Positions 27,719-36,576 of a DNA stretch of 64,000 nt are shown here, in pieces (the stretch's first letter is position 1; every line of letters begins with the position of its first letter). A program made the position numbers and the translations under genes. The stretch is from Prochlorococcus marinus str. MIT 9302. Lineage in GTDB: Bacteria > Cyanobacteriota > Cyanobacteriia > PCC-6307 > Cyanobiaceae. The stretch covers positions 248,001-312,000 of the forward strand of contig NZ_JNAM01000011.1 in assembly GCF_000759975.1 (NCBI RefSeq), written 5' to 3'. Below the pieces are notes generated by a model. It did no database searches and was not told the DNA's origin. It saw only the letters and a program-made list of their open reading frames with translations.

Positions 27719-28825
27719 ATGGTCGAAGTAAAAAGAAGTGATTTTTTAATAAAGCCATTTCTAAAAAGAAATAATTTTAGAGCTTTCTATCAAATTTTTA
27801 CAACTTTAATTCCAATAATTTCTATTTGGTTGGTTGTTTACCAAATAATCAATCATCCTTTTTTATTAGTGATAAAGATTTTTTTATTAATACCTATTAT
27901 TTGTCTTCTAACGCTATTTTCTTCTAGGACATTCTCATTAATGCATGATTGCGGTCATAATTCTCTTTTTACACAAAGTAAATTAAACCGCTTCTTTGGA
28001 TTTTTACTTGGTTTAGTAAATGGTATTCCCCAGAAATCCTGGTCAATTGATCACGCATTTCATCATAGAAATAATGGAAATTGGGAAATTTACAAAGGTC
28101 CTATAGATGTTTTAAGTCTTGAAGATTATAATTCTCTATCAAAAAGAGAGAAAATATTTTATAAATTAAGTCGTAATTGGATAATGCTTTTCCCTGGTGG
28201 CTTTTATTACTTAGTTTTAAAACCTAGATTAGGGCTGATTATTATTATTTTTAATTTCATTAAAGATATATCAGAAGAGACTTATATCAAGATAAAAAAC
28301 AGAGAAATTTCTAAACTTTTAGCTATTAATTCAAAAGTTAAACCACCTTTTTCTGATTATGGAGATAATTTTAGCGAACTATTTGAACTAATAATAAATA
28401 ACATCGTGGTAATAATAGGATGGATTTTTATGTGCAAATGGTTTGGGTTAATTTTTTTCTTATCATTTTATTCCCTTTTATTAACTCTATCAGCAGCAAT
28501 TTTAATAAGTGTTTTTTTCGTACAACATAACTATAAAAATTCATATGCTAAAAATACAAAAAATTGGAATATTGTTGAAGGAGCGATTTTAGGTAGTAGC
28601 AATTTAGATATACCTAATTGGCTAAATTGGTTCTTAGCAGACATATCGTTCCACAGCATTCATCATCTCTCTGAGAGAATACCAAATTACAACTTAAGGG
28701 CTTGTCATAAAGCAAATATTCATTTACTTCATCAGTCAACATTCTTAAAATTGAGCGATTTCGCAAACTGTTTCAAATATATTATTTGGGATAATAAAAA
28801 TGAAAAGTTGATTCCAATAACTTAA
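27719..28825 (+). CDS. Membrane fatty acid desaturase
   Basis: The 368-residue protein has the three His boxes of the desaturase superfamily: HDCGH, HAFHH and HSIHH, with at least four membrane helices around them. Such enzymes place double bonds in acyl lipids using ferredoxin electrons and a di-iron centre. The regiospecificity is not clear. ATG 27719 is preferred; a TTG at 27689 lies upstream in frame. A second, different desaturase follows at 30537, with small genes between. Confidence 0.88.
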   Translation: MVEVKRSDFLIKPFLKRNNFRAFYQIFTTLIPIISIWLVVYQIINHPFLLVIKIFLLIPIICLLTLFSSRTFSLMHDCGHNSLFTQSKLNRFFGFLLGLVNGIPQKSWSIDHAFHHRNNGNWEIYKGPIDVLSLEDYNSLSKREKIFYKLSRNWIMLFPGGFYYLVLKPRLGLIIIIFNFIKDISEETYIKIKNREISKLLAINSKVKPPFSDYGDNFSELFELIINNIVVIIGWIFMCKWFGLIFFLSFYSLLLTLSAAILISVFFVQHNYKNSYAKNTKNWNIVEGAILGSSNLDIPNWLNWFLADISFHSIHHLSERIPNYNLRACHKANIHLLHQSTFLKLSDFANCFKYIIWDNKNEKLIPIT

Positions 28826-28828
28826 TAC

Positions 28829-28981
28829 CTAATTAAACCTTCTTCTTAATTTTCTTTTAATAGGAATACTGCTATATGCATGAGTACCTATAGTTGGAGG
28901 CAAATCATTCTTTAGAGGATGCATAAAAGCATTTGCCATACTCTCAAACATTTTCGAAAGCCAATTAATTACTGATTTCAT
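28829..28981 (-). CDS. 50-aa protein with basic tail
   Basis: The frame reads MKSVINWLSKMFESMANAFM, HPLKNDLPPTIGTHAYSSIP, then a KRKLRRRF end. An amphipathic helix is followed by a Pro-rich loop and a basic tail. It is convergent with the desaturase, with a 3-bp gap. Unknown function. Confidence 0.55.
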   Translation of the reverse strand: MKSVINWLSKMFESMANAFMHPLKNDLPPTIGTHAYSSIPIKRKLRRRFN

Positions 28982-29276
28982 TTGAAAATCTACAAGTGTA
29001 CTTATTTATCATCTAACTAAATATTTGAAAAGTAAATCAGTCTTTATGCTGATTTCCTTTTTTATAAACTTGTTTTGTAAAAAAATTAATATTAAACAAT
29101 CAAAATTGTTATTTTTTTTCTTATTAAAAAGAATATTATTACTACCTTTCTTCAGATGAATCCGATGAAATATTAATTTAGTAAATAATACTTATTTTTT
29201 CTAATTCACTTAATAAATTAAATTATCAGCACTTATTTCGTGCTATATCTCTATTCCAAATAAATCTACCAAATTC

Positions 29277-29435
29277 ATGAATGATTCAGATCTTTCTAAC
29301 AACCATAATACGGAAATAGATTCTATTAATTCATATTTTGAATGTATTACTGAATGTAGTATTGTAGATGGTCATCAAGAATGTATTACTCGTTGTGTAG
29401 AAATTCATTTAAAGGGAGGGCACCAAAATGAATAA
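29277..29435 (+). CDS. 52-aa protein with twin CX3C motif
   Basis: The protein reads an acidic lead, then YFECITECSIVDGHQECITR and CVEIHLKGGHQNE. Two CX3C pairs (CITEC, CITRC) are 8 residues apart, a helical-hairpin pattern able to form two disulfides or bind a metal. A related layout is seen at 54155. Its stop overlaps the start of the next small gene by 8 bp. Confidence 0.6.
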   Translation: MNDSDLSNNHNTEIDSINSYFECITECSIVDGHQECITRCVEIHLKGGHQNE

Positions 29436-29580
29436 AAAAAATACACCACAAAGGAAAACAACTTTAAAGTGGAACCCTAATGGAGAGCTTTCTGAACTTG
29501 ATATGCTAAGAATTTTAGAGAAAATATCATCTACTGATCTTAATCAATGTGAATTGACATGCGAGTCTGATCAATTTTAA
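29428..29580 (+). CDS. 50-aa protein with one CX3C motif
   Basis: The frame overlaps the twin-CX3C gene by 8 bp, with GGGAGGG upstream as ribosome-binding site. It reads MNKKNTPQRKTTLKWNPNGE, LSELDMLRILEKISSTDLNQ, then CELTCESDQF. The CX3C at the C-terminus suggests it works with its coupled neighbour. Confidence 0.55.
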   Translation: MNKKNTPQRKTTLKWNPNGELSELDMLRILEKISSTDLNQCELTCESDQF

Positions 29581-29809
29581 AAATTATAATAAATAATTAC
29601 TTTTACAATAAAACAATACTTTGAATCAAGCTGAATTTTAACAACATGAAGAAAAATAAGATTTAAATAATCTTTTTAATAAGACTTTATTAATACTCCT
29701 TATTAAAAAGCTGCTAGCGGGATATTTATATGATATTGATAATTTACTTTGTAAAATTGCAGTTAAGATTAGAAATCTTTCCTTGAAATTTTTAGTATAT
29801 TCTGAATAA

Positions 29810-29950
29810 TTAATTTTTAGAGCTTCTGTCCTTCTTTAAGAATTTTTTGCTTATTTCTTTTTTTGTTATTTCAATCGGTTTTACCATCCCTGAATCGCCA
29901 TGAGTTGGACAATAATAGGTCATTAACATCCATTTTTTTTCTTCATCCAT
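29810..29950 (-). CDS. 46-aa basic protein
   Basis: The frame reads MDEEKKWMLMTYYCPTHGDS then GMVKPIEITKKEISKKFLKK. A beta-like head with one Cys-Pro-Thr-His is followed by a Lys-rich helix. No family is recognised. The gap before it (29581-29809) shows no gene. Confidence 0.5.
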   Translation of the reverse strand: MDEEKKWMLMTYYCPTHGDSGMVKPIEITKKEISKKFLKKDRSSKN

Positions 29951-30149
29951 GAGAAATAACCTCTACTTTAAGAAAACTACTGGATAATTAATTAGGATAA
30001 ATTATAAGAAAGTTGTTGATTTTTAATATTTTTTTCTTTTTTGCTTAATAATTTATATAAATTTAAAAAGAATTATCACTCAATAGATATAAATACGCAT
30101 GACTTTAAAAAAAATTCCTGCTATTTATTAATAAATTCAAAATTATTTC

Positions 30150-30281
30150 ATGTCATTAGAATCAATATTGATGGTAGTAGCTCCAATCTGTCTTTTTACG
30201 GTAGGAGTAATTGTTTTACCTATTTTAGTACAACCACGTAAACAATCAGGTCAACCCAAGAGGTATATACGCGGTCTTTAA
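30150..30281 (+). CDS. 43-aa single-helix membrane protein
   Basis: It reads MSLESILMVVAPICLFTVGV then IVLPILVQPRKQSGQPKRYI. One long helix is followed by a basic Pro/Gln tail. A longer frame running through this DNA from 30041 has unlikely composition and is not called. No known photosystem subunit matches. Confidence 0.5.
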   Translation: MSLESILMVVAPICLFTVGVIVLPILVQPRKQSGQPKRYIRGL

Positions 30282-30536
30282 TTTATAAAGAGCTTCAAAT
30301 AAAAATAAAGAAAGACAGTTCAACAAACGCACTGAATTAATAAATTAAGAGATTTCTTTAAAAGAATAAAATCAAAAATATTAGATCCAAATTAATTTGA
30401 TTGAAGATGAAATTTAGCTTTTTAAAACTCTATTGAAAAAGATAAATGATACATTATTTTCATAATGATATTCTGTGATGGATAATAGAATACATAAATT
30501 GATTTTTATTAAACTAAATTCTTACCTAACAAAAAT

Positions 30537-31700
30537 TTGATTAATATAAAATTTTCAGGTCTTAAAGGCCAAGCGCTTGAAATAAAGAAAGAAGATATTC
30601 CAAGCATAAAAAAATTTAAGGATGTTATTCCAGATCAATATTTTAAAAGCAATACGATAATTTCTTTGAGGTATCTTTTACAAACAGCTTTAATTCAATC
30701 ATTAGTAGTTGCAATAGGTTTATCTATTCCATTTACTCCAAACATGATCCCAGTTTGGATCATTTACTCGTTACTGTCAGGTACCACTGCGATGGGATTC
30801 TGGGTAATTGCCCATGAATGTGGACATGGAGCATTTTCTAAAAACAAAACTTTGGAGACTATCACGGGCTATTTACTACATTCTTTACTACTAGTTCCTT
30901 ATTTCTCTTGGCAGCGTTCTCATGCAGTTCATCATCGATTCACAAATAATATAACCAATGGTGAAACTCACGTTCCTTTAGTCATTAAGGGCAATGGTAT
31001 TACTGAAAAGCTTGGAGGAGAAAAAGAATTACATTTTTCCAATTCCATAGGTAAGAAAAATTATGGGATTCTTCAACTTGTTTTACATCTAATATTTGGC
31101 TGGCCTGCTTACTTACTTACAGGTAGTACTGGAGGAGTTAAATATGGAACTTCAAATCATTTCTGGCCAATCAAACCATTTTCCAAGGCATTATGGCCAT
31201 CAATATGGACTAAGAAAGTTTGGATATCAGATATTGGTGTGGCTTTAACATTATTAAGTGTTTTTTATTTTATTTTTAATTTTGGATTATATCCAGTATT
31301 AGCGATGTATATTGGCCCTCTATTAGTAGTTAATAGTTGGTTAGTAGTTTATACATGGCTTCATCATACAGATTCAGATGTGCCCCATTTTTCAAACAAG
31401 GATTTTTCATTTATTAGAGGAGCATTCCTTTCTATTGACAGGCCTTACGGTAAAATCCTTAATTTTCTTCATCATAATATTGGTTCGAGCCATGTAGTTC
31501 ATCATGTCTGTCCTACTATTCCTCATTATCATGCTAAGAAGGCTACCGTCTTAATTAAAAAAGCCTTTAAAAAGGCATATCTTTTTAATCCTGATCCTAT
31601 TCCTAAAGCACTTTGGAATATTGCTTGCAATTGTGTTGCTGTTAGGTCAGATATCATAGAAGGAAGATATATCTGGCAATCTTCATACAATAAAAGATGA
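30537..31700 (+). CDS. DesA-type membrane fatty acid desaturase
   Basis: The 387-residue protein starts at TTG. Its His boxes HECGH, HAVHH and HVVHH match acyl-lipid delta-12/omega-type desaturases. HTDSDVPHF and a C-terminal HHVCPTIPHYHAKKA are typical of that group. It acts in membranes with ferredoxin and a di-iron site. It is of a different subfamily from the enzyme at 27719. Confidence 0.92.
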   Translation: MINIKFSGLKGQALEIKKEDIPSIKKFKDVIPDQYFKSNTIISLRYLLQTALIQSLVVAIGLSIPFTPNMIPVWIIYSLLSGTTAMGFWVIAHECGHGAFSKNKTLETITGYLLHSLLLVPYFSWQRSHAVHHRFTNNITNGETHVPLVIKGNGITEKLGGEKELHFSNSIGKKNYGILQLVLHLIFGWPAYLLTGSTGGVKYGTSNHFWPIKPFSKALWPSIWTKKVWISDIGVALTLLSVFYFIFNFGLYPVLAMYIGPLLVVNSWLVVYTWLHHTDSDVPHFSNKDFSFIRGAFLSIDRPYGKILNFLHHNIGSSHVVHHVCPTIPHYHAKKATVLIKKAFKKAYLFNPDPIPKALWNIACNCVAVRSDIIEGRYIWQSSYNKR

Positions 31701-31822
31701 TTTAAAACATCATAAATTTTTTTTTAATCACATTAGTTTACGCAAATCTGAAAAGAATATAAAAGAATTAGCATCAACTTATTTTCCATCTTAAAAATAT
31801 TATTCTAGAAACTAAATTTTTT

Positions 31823-31984
31823 ATGAGTGGTGACAACTTACATGGCAAGCAGCCTATTAAATTTTATTCAGAGAAAATAACTCTTACAAAAGTGGAGTTA
31901 CTAGAAAGACAGTTGAGTTTAGGAGAAAAGATTTTAGATTTAGATAAAAAGCATAAAGAATGGAGTAGAAAACTCTCAGGTTGA
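31823..31984 (+). CDS. 53-aa soluble coiled-coil-like protein
   Basis: The frame reads MSGDNLHGKQPIKFYSEKIT, then a helix LTKVELLERQLSLGEKILDL and DKKHKEWSRKLSG. Heptad-like Leu spacing suggests dimerisation. Unknown function. Confidence 0.5.
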   Translation: MSGDNLHGKQPIKFYSEKITLTKVELLERQLSLGEKILDLDKKHKEWSRKLSG

Positions 31985-32031
31985 TAAATCAGTAAAATAG
32001 TCTCTCATAATTAATTGATATTAAATATTAT

Positions 32032-32655
32032 TTAACAAGAAACTTTTTTATAAATTAATGAAAAATTATTTGCCGGCATCCTAATAATATTTTCTTGACA
32101 AAAACCATTATTTTTAGCTTCATCACTAACTTCCTCAAGATTTCTAATACCCCAAAGATCATTTTTCATTTTTATTGAATTATCAAAAAAATAATTACTT
32201 TGACTTATATGCTTATTACCAATTTTAAATGGCCCATACAATATCAAAAATTGTCCCTCCTTAAGTAATTTTCTTGCACCTTTAAAGAGCTCTATCGTAC
32301 AATTCCAATGTGCAACATGAATCATATTTATACAAACTATACCTTGTAAAGAATTTGCTAATTTAAGAGGTAATTGCCAAGGAACTTTTTCTACATCAAG
32401 ATCAAGAGGTTGGGGCATTTTCTTATTTAATTCTTCATACTCAATCCAAGAAATTATACTTTTTCTATGCATTAAATCTGGATCACTTGTTTGCCAAATT
32501 ATTTCAGGAAAGCGTTTTTGAAAGACTACTGCATGCTCACCACTGCCACTACCAATTTCCAATATTAAACCATTTTTTTTTATAATTCTGGATAATACAT
32601 CTCCAATAAAATCTCTATTTCTTTGCGTAGCCGAAAAAAAAAGTCTATTATCCAA
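32032..32655 (-). CDS. DUF938 SAM-dependent methyltransferase-like protein
   Basis: The 207-residue protein begins FFSATQRNRDFIGDVLSRII and has motif I LILEIGSGSGEHAVVFQKRF, then IIWQTSDPDLMHRKSIISW, all typical of DUF938. The fold is a class I methyltransferase and the substrate is unknown. Confidence 0.9.
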   Translation of the reverse strand: MDNRLFFSATQRNRDFIGDVLSRIIKKNGLILEIGSGSGEHAVVFQKRFPEIIWQTSDPDLMHRKSIISWIEYEELNKKMPQPLDLDVEKVPWQLPLKLANSLQGIVCINMIHVAHWNCTIELFKGARKLLKEGQFLILYGPFKIGNKHISQSNYFFDNSIKMKNDLWGIRNLEEVSDEAKNNGFCQENIIRMPANNFSLIYKKVSC

Positions 32656-32705
32656 AATTAAAAGAATTGGGAAATGCAGTAGGAAAATTTATTCTGAGAT
32701 CTTCT

Positions 32706-32870
32706 TTACTTTACTTTTCTCAATTTTGGGGTCTTAAAAAACATTATTTTAAGGCTAAAGAATAATATTGAAATTGTCAGTGCAGGCAAGATATAAAGTA
32801 TTAAATCAGAATTAAATAGAGATGGAATTATTGCAAAAATTAAATGCATGTAATAGGTTGCTAATGACAT
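32706..32870 (-). CDS. 54-aa membrane protein
   Basis: It reads MSLATYYMHLIFAIIPSLFN, SDLILYILPALTISILFFSL, then KIMFFKTPKLRKVK. Two helices and a basic tail form a hairpin topology. It sits upstream of the DUF938 gene's 5' side on the same strand. Unknown. Confidence 0.5.
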   Translation of the reverse strand: MSLATYYMHLIFAIIPSLFNSDLILYILPALTISILFFSLKIMFFKTPKLRKVK

Positions 32871-32953
32871 TAATTTATATATATCTAATTTATTAATAGC
32901 AATTATTTGAATACTAAAAACTACTTTTTCTGAAAACTAAAATACTAATTTAA

Positions 32954-32987
32954 AAGAGTCAGCCTGTATCCCTACTAGCTGACTCTT
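32954..32987. terminator. Strong hairpin, possible terminator
   Basis: A perfect 10-bp stem AAGAGTCAGC / GCTGACTCTT with a 14-nt loop lies between the small membrane gene and the first hli pair. T-richness is weak on both sides. It could be a processed 3' end or a barrier between transcription units. Confidence 0.55.
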
Positions 32988-33232
32988 AATTATATATTAA
33001 TTTAAATCACTTCTAAATGAGAATTTACTCCAGAAAATAAAAAGCTCTAGATTGCATTTTCTGTGATGAATTTTTATAATATCGCCAAAATTAATACCAA
33101 AAATAAGGTATTAACTGATACATATTTGTCGCATATCTGATAAATATCAAGGAAAATTGGTAAATTCTCATATTATTCTTTACATACTTAAATAAATATG
33201 TTATATTTGTTTACAAATTAATTTAAAAAAAA

Positions 33233-33340
33233 ATGACTCCTGAAGCAGAACGTTTTAATGGCTGGGCAGCAATGTTAGGCTTTGTTGCAGCAGTTGGTGC
33301 CTATGTAACAACTGGTCAAATTATCCCAGGTTGGTTCTAA
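33233..33340 (+). CDS. hli: High-light-inducible protein (35 aa)
   Basis: The one-helix chlorophyll-binding-type protein reads MTPEAERFNGWAAMLGFVAA then VGAYVTTGQIIPGWF. ExxNGxxAMxGF is the Hli motif. It protects the photosynthetic apparatus under excess light. Its stop TAA shares a base with the next ATG (TAATG). It is nearly identical in layout to the hli at 59274. Confidence 0.9.
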   Translation: MTPEAERFNGWAAMLGFVAAVGAYVTTGQIIPGWF

Positions 33341-33480
33341 TGAAAAACACTAAAAACAAAATTGTAGAAAAAGAAAAAATAGTTGCTGAAAAGCTCAATG
33401 GTAGATTCGCCATGTTGGGTTTTATTGCACTTATTGGGGCTTATCTATCAACAGGTCAAATCATTCCAGGTTTTATCTAA
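33340..33480 (+). CDS. hli: High-light-inducible protein (46 aa)
   Basis: A basic N-terminal extension (MKNTKNKIVEKEKIVAEKLN) leads into GRFAMLGFIALIGAYLSTGQ and IIPGFI. It carries the full Hli helix with ExxNGRxAMxGF. It is translated by TAATG coupling with the preceding hli, so the two are likely made together. A good terminator follows. Confidence 0.92.
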   Translation: MKNTKNKIVEKEKIVAEKLNGRFAMLGFIALIGAYLSTGQIIPGFI

Positions 33481-33499
33481 AAAAACTTCAAATTTATTT

Positions 33500-33538
33500 A
33501 AAGAACCGATTTCAAATTAAATTTGGTTCTTTTTTTGT
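33500..33538 (+). terminator. Terminator after the hli pair
   Basis: The stem AAAGAACC / GGTTCTTT (33500-33507 and 33525-33532) is followed by a T-run. It closes the two-gene hli operon. Confidence 0.8.
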
Positions 33539-33666
33539 TTTTATTAAGATATTAAATTTTCATATTTGAATATTCTCATATAGTTTATATAAAAAATCAG
33601 TATAAAAACTCTATCGCAATAAAAAAAATAGAATTAAAATCATATTATTGAATGGAGGTAAATCAC

Positions 33667-33768
33667 ATGATGAACTTAGGATTAGAAATAGTTTTTTGGT
33701 TTATTTTACTAATTTACATAGTCGCAAAACTAGTTCAAACTAAGAAAGGTTTTAAACAACAATTTTAA
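33667..33768 (+). CDS. 33-aa membrane peptide, paralogue of 47432
   Basis: It follows a GGAGG site and reads MMNLGLEIVFWFILLIYIVA then KLVQTKKGFKQQF. Its twin at 47432 (MSNLSLEIIFWTILIVYLGL, RFNQTWNGYKQQY) has the same length and the same strong site. It has one helix and a basic tail. The function is unknown. Confidence 0.65.
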   Translation: MMNLGLEIVFWFILLIYIVAKLVQTKKGFKQQF

Positions 33769-33928
33769 AAAAGATTCTAATAAAAAAGATCAGAAATTTT
33801 ATAATGACTTAATTAAATTAAAACAGACTAAATATTAAATTATTCATTTCATTTTTTCTTCTTGTTTAATACAAAAAAAATTTTCTTAGTAAATAATGAT
33901 ATCCTAATCAAGATAACTTGAAGATTTC

Positions 33929-34057
33929 ATGAGAGTAAAGCTTGAACCTGATACTGCATTTATTGGTAAAAAATTTGCATACATATTTCTCGGAGTAATA
34001 TTTAGTCTTAATGCAATAACGTTTATTTGGTTATTTTTGTTCTCAAAATTAAATTAA
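33929..34057 (+). CDS. 42-aa single-helix membrane protein
   Basis: It reads MRVKLEPDTAFIGKKFAYIF then LGVIFSLNAITFIWLFLFSK. A polar head is followed by one long helix. Unknown function. Confidence 0.5.
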   Translation: MRVKLEPDTAFIGKKFAYIFLGVIFSLNAITFIWLFLFSKLN

Positions 34058-34105
34058 ATTAAATTAATTTTTTTTATATAGATAGGAAATTAATAGAAAT
34101 ATTTA

Positions 34106-34312
34106 TTAAAAAATTCCTGGTATAATTTGCCCTGTTGATACGTAAGCACCCAATAACGCAACGAAACCAACCATAGCCCATCTTCCATTTACTTTTTCTG
34201 CATTTTGTGGGTAACTATCGTAAGATACAGATTCATCAATATATGGTCTTGTTTCTGATGGAAACATATTCTGTCTTCCCCCTGATTCTGTTGTAACTCC
34301 TGAATTAGACAT
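34106..34312 (-). CDS. hli: High-light-inducible protein (68 aa)
   Basis: A 35-residue polar N-terminal region leads into the Hli helix AEKVNGRWAMVGFVALLGAY and VSTGQIIPGIF. The longer lead is typical of one conserved Hli subgroup. It is on the opposite strand to the hli pair 600 bp away. Confidence 0.93.
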   Translation of the reverse strand: MSNSGVTTESGGRQNMFPSETRPYIDESVSYDSYPQNAEKVNGRWAMVGFVALLGAYVSTGQIIPGIF

Positions 34313-34557
34313 TTAAAAAAATATAATTATTAATAAACGTAACATAAATATTAATTTTTGTAAATCAAACGGCCGAAAACACTTAGCGATTGGAGCTTAT
34401 AGGCCAATATGTGTCATTTTTGTTCAAAGAAATTGAATTTTAAAATTTAAAAAATTAATTTTTTAAATCAATTTGCCTGCAAATTACTAATGTAAGCATT
34501 TATACTCACAATAAGTAATTTTACTTAGTAGAATAAAATTGCATTTAGGAAGTGCTT

Positions 34558-34633
34558 AACTGGTTAAAATCAGAAAATCTGAATTTAACTAGGTCGTCAT
34601 GAGCTTGCCCGTGGGATACTTGCAAGCTCTTTT
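34558..34633 (+). ncRNA. Candidate small RNA ending in a terminator hairpin
   Basis: Two stacked hairpins lie in a roughly 440-bp gap without genes (34313-34757). The first, 34560-34592, is a 15-position stem with one A-A mismatch and one G-U pair around an AAA loop. The second is a perfect 8-bp stem GAGCTTGC / GCAAGCTC (34601-34608, 34622-34629) followed by TTTTAATT. No upstream gene on this strand needs a terminator, so an independent transcript is likely. The 5' end is unknown. Confidence 0.5.
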
Positions 34634-34757
34634 AATTATAAATAAAGTAAAAAATAACTAGTTAATCTCCTTAAGTATAAAGTCCTCTGCTCATTAACAT
34701 TAGATACTGTAGAAATTTTATTTTTTTGCTAAAAAGAAAATATACTACTTAAAGCAT

Positions 34758-34859
34758 ATGTCTTTAGATTTTATTCTAATTCCTTTTTGTATTTTTATTA
34801 TTTTATTTCTTTTAAATAGAGAAAATAGAATCTACAAAAAGAATCAAAAAGCTAAGTAA
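34758..34859 (+). CDS. 33-aa single-helix membrane peptide
   Basis: It reads MSLDFILIPFCIFIILFLLN then RENRIYKKNQKAK. One helix is followed by a basic tail, the common form in this region. Unknown. The following 430 bp (34860-35291) show no convincing gene. Confidence 0.45.
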   Translation: MSLDFILIPFCIFIILFLLNRENRIYKKNQKAK

Positions 34860-35291
34860 TTCCTAACTTTTACCAGAGTATTCAAGGTCAGGGTCGAACA
34901 GCTAAATTGATTAGCTATTAAAAATAGATTGTAAGGCTCTCTATTTTGAGTTACTTGTTAATTATAGAAAGTTTGCAAAAAACCTAGGCTAGACTTTTAC
35001 TTAAAATTAAGTTGCTCCAATATGATCGTGAATTATTAATTTGCTCTAATTTTTGTTGGCAATGTATGCACTTAGATTGGTTTAATAAAGTTTTGTTTTT
35101 CATTAATTTCTTCTTTTTTTAAAGAAGCCAGATTATATCTTTTAGTGCAAGTATTAATTAATTATATTTTTATTTATTTGAATGATAAATAACAAAACAT
35201 ATTCTTCTTTAACTATAAATCTCATATTGGTTTATAAATCATTGATATTTTATAATGCAAGAAAAGATAGTACAAATTAAATAAAATCCTT

Positions 35292-36488
35292 TTGAAACTT
35301 TACACGCAATCACTAATAAAAAAAACCATTAATAAAATAATTACTCCTTGGTATTCAATAGAATTAATAGATAGGTGGTTATTAGGTCAAATAATACCTC
35401 CTATGTTATTTGCCATTTCCGCTTTTACTGTGATTTCTCTCTCAGTAGGTGTAATGTTTGATTTGATAAGAAAGATAGTTGAGTATGGATTACCTTTATT
35501 AAAAGCTATACAGGCTTTAATTTATAGCCTTCCTAGCTTTTTAGTTTTATCATTTCCAATGGCTGTATTATTGTCCACACTATTATCTTATGGGAAGCTA
35601 TCAGCTAATTCTGAATTATTAGCTTTAAAGTCATTAGGAATTACAACCTCTCGAATAATAGCTCCAGCGATTGCAGTTTCAATATTCATGACAGGATTAA
35701 CTTTTTATTTCAATGATAATTTAGTTCCCAATAGTAATAAGCTTGCTGAATTTACATTAAGATCAGGAGTAGGAAGTTCTTTTAATAAAGAAAAAGCTAA
35801 AAATAACATTATTTTTTCTAGAAAAGGATCAAGAACAGATCCTGACAATAAACCAACGAAAACAAATACATACCTAACTCATATTTTCTACGCTTCTCGG
35901 TTTGAAAACAATACTATGAGGGAAGTTACAGTTTTAGACTTTTCTAGAGTAAATATAAAGCAAATTCTTACTGCAAAAAGTGCTGTCTTTGATAAAGATA
36001 ATTCTTCTTGGGTATTCACAGATGGAAGTATTGTTTCAACTAACTCTATTGGTCAAACAACAAGTATTAACTTCAAGCAATATTTATATCCTTTCGTTGA
36101 AGGGCCATTAGATCTTGCAAAAGTCCCAAAAGATGCGAGCGATATGTCTTTAAAAGAAGCTTTAGAGGCTGAAAAGATTTATAAAAAGATAGGAGATCTT
36201 AAGCAGATCAGGAAAATTCAAGTGCGAATTCAAGAAAAATTTACTTTACCTTGTGCGTGTTTAGTTTTTGGACTGATAGGTAGTATATTGGGATCTAAAT
36301 CTAATTTAAGATCTTCAAAAAGTCAGGGTTTTGGATTGAGTGTAATTCTGATATTAATATATTATGTGATGTCATTTATATGCAGTTCTTTTGGCGTTAA
36401 GGGATTACTTCCTCCAATAATTGCAGCTTGGTTTCCAGTAGTATTTTCTATTGGTGGGGGATTTTATTTCTTAAGAAAATCAAGTTAA
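35292..36488 (+). CDS. LptF/LptG (YjgP/YjgQ)-family permease
   Basis: The 398-residue protein starts at TTG. Three N-terminal and three C-terminal membrane helices flank a large beta-rich periplasmic region of about 160 residues, the LptF/G layout. Motifs include LPSFLVLSFPMAVLLSTLLS and ELLALKSLGITTSRIIAPAI. In Gram-negative bacteria the family moves lipopolysaccharide to the outer membrane with LptB. Cyanobacteria often carry a single copy. Confidence 0.88.
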   Translation: MKLYTQSLIKKTINKIITPWYSIELIDRWLLGQIIPPMLFAISAFTVISLSVGVMFDLIRKIVEYGLPLLKAIQALIYSLPSFLVLSFPMAVLLSTLLSYGKLSANSELLALKSLGITTSRIIAPAIAVSIFMTGLTFYFNDNLVPNSNKLAEFTLRSGVGSSFNKEKAKNNIIFSRKGSRTDPDNKPTKTNTYLTHIFYASRFENNTMREVTVLDFSRVNIKQILTAKSAVFDKDNSSWVFTDGSIVSTNSIGQTTSINFKQYLYPFVEGPLDLAKVPKDASDMSLKEALEAEKIYKKIGDLKQIRKIQVRIQEKFTLPCACLVFGLIGSILGSKSNLRSSKSQGFGLSVILILIYYVMSFICSSFGVKGLLPPIIAAWFPVVFSIGGGFYFLRKSS

Positions 36489-36576
36489 ATATAATCTATT
36501 TTAGATAATTTAGACTATTTTTATTTAGTGAAAAAATTAGCAAAATTATTTTTGAATTAAAAAATTCCATACTTTT

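Noticed and set aside
30041-30241. Plus-strand 66-codon frame
   Set aside because: Composition is untypical and it covers the more plausible 43-aa membrane gene at 30150 in another frame.
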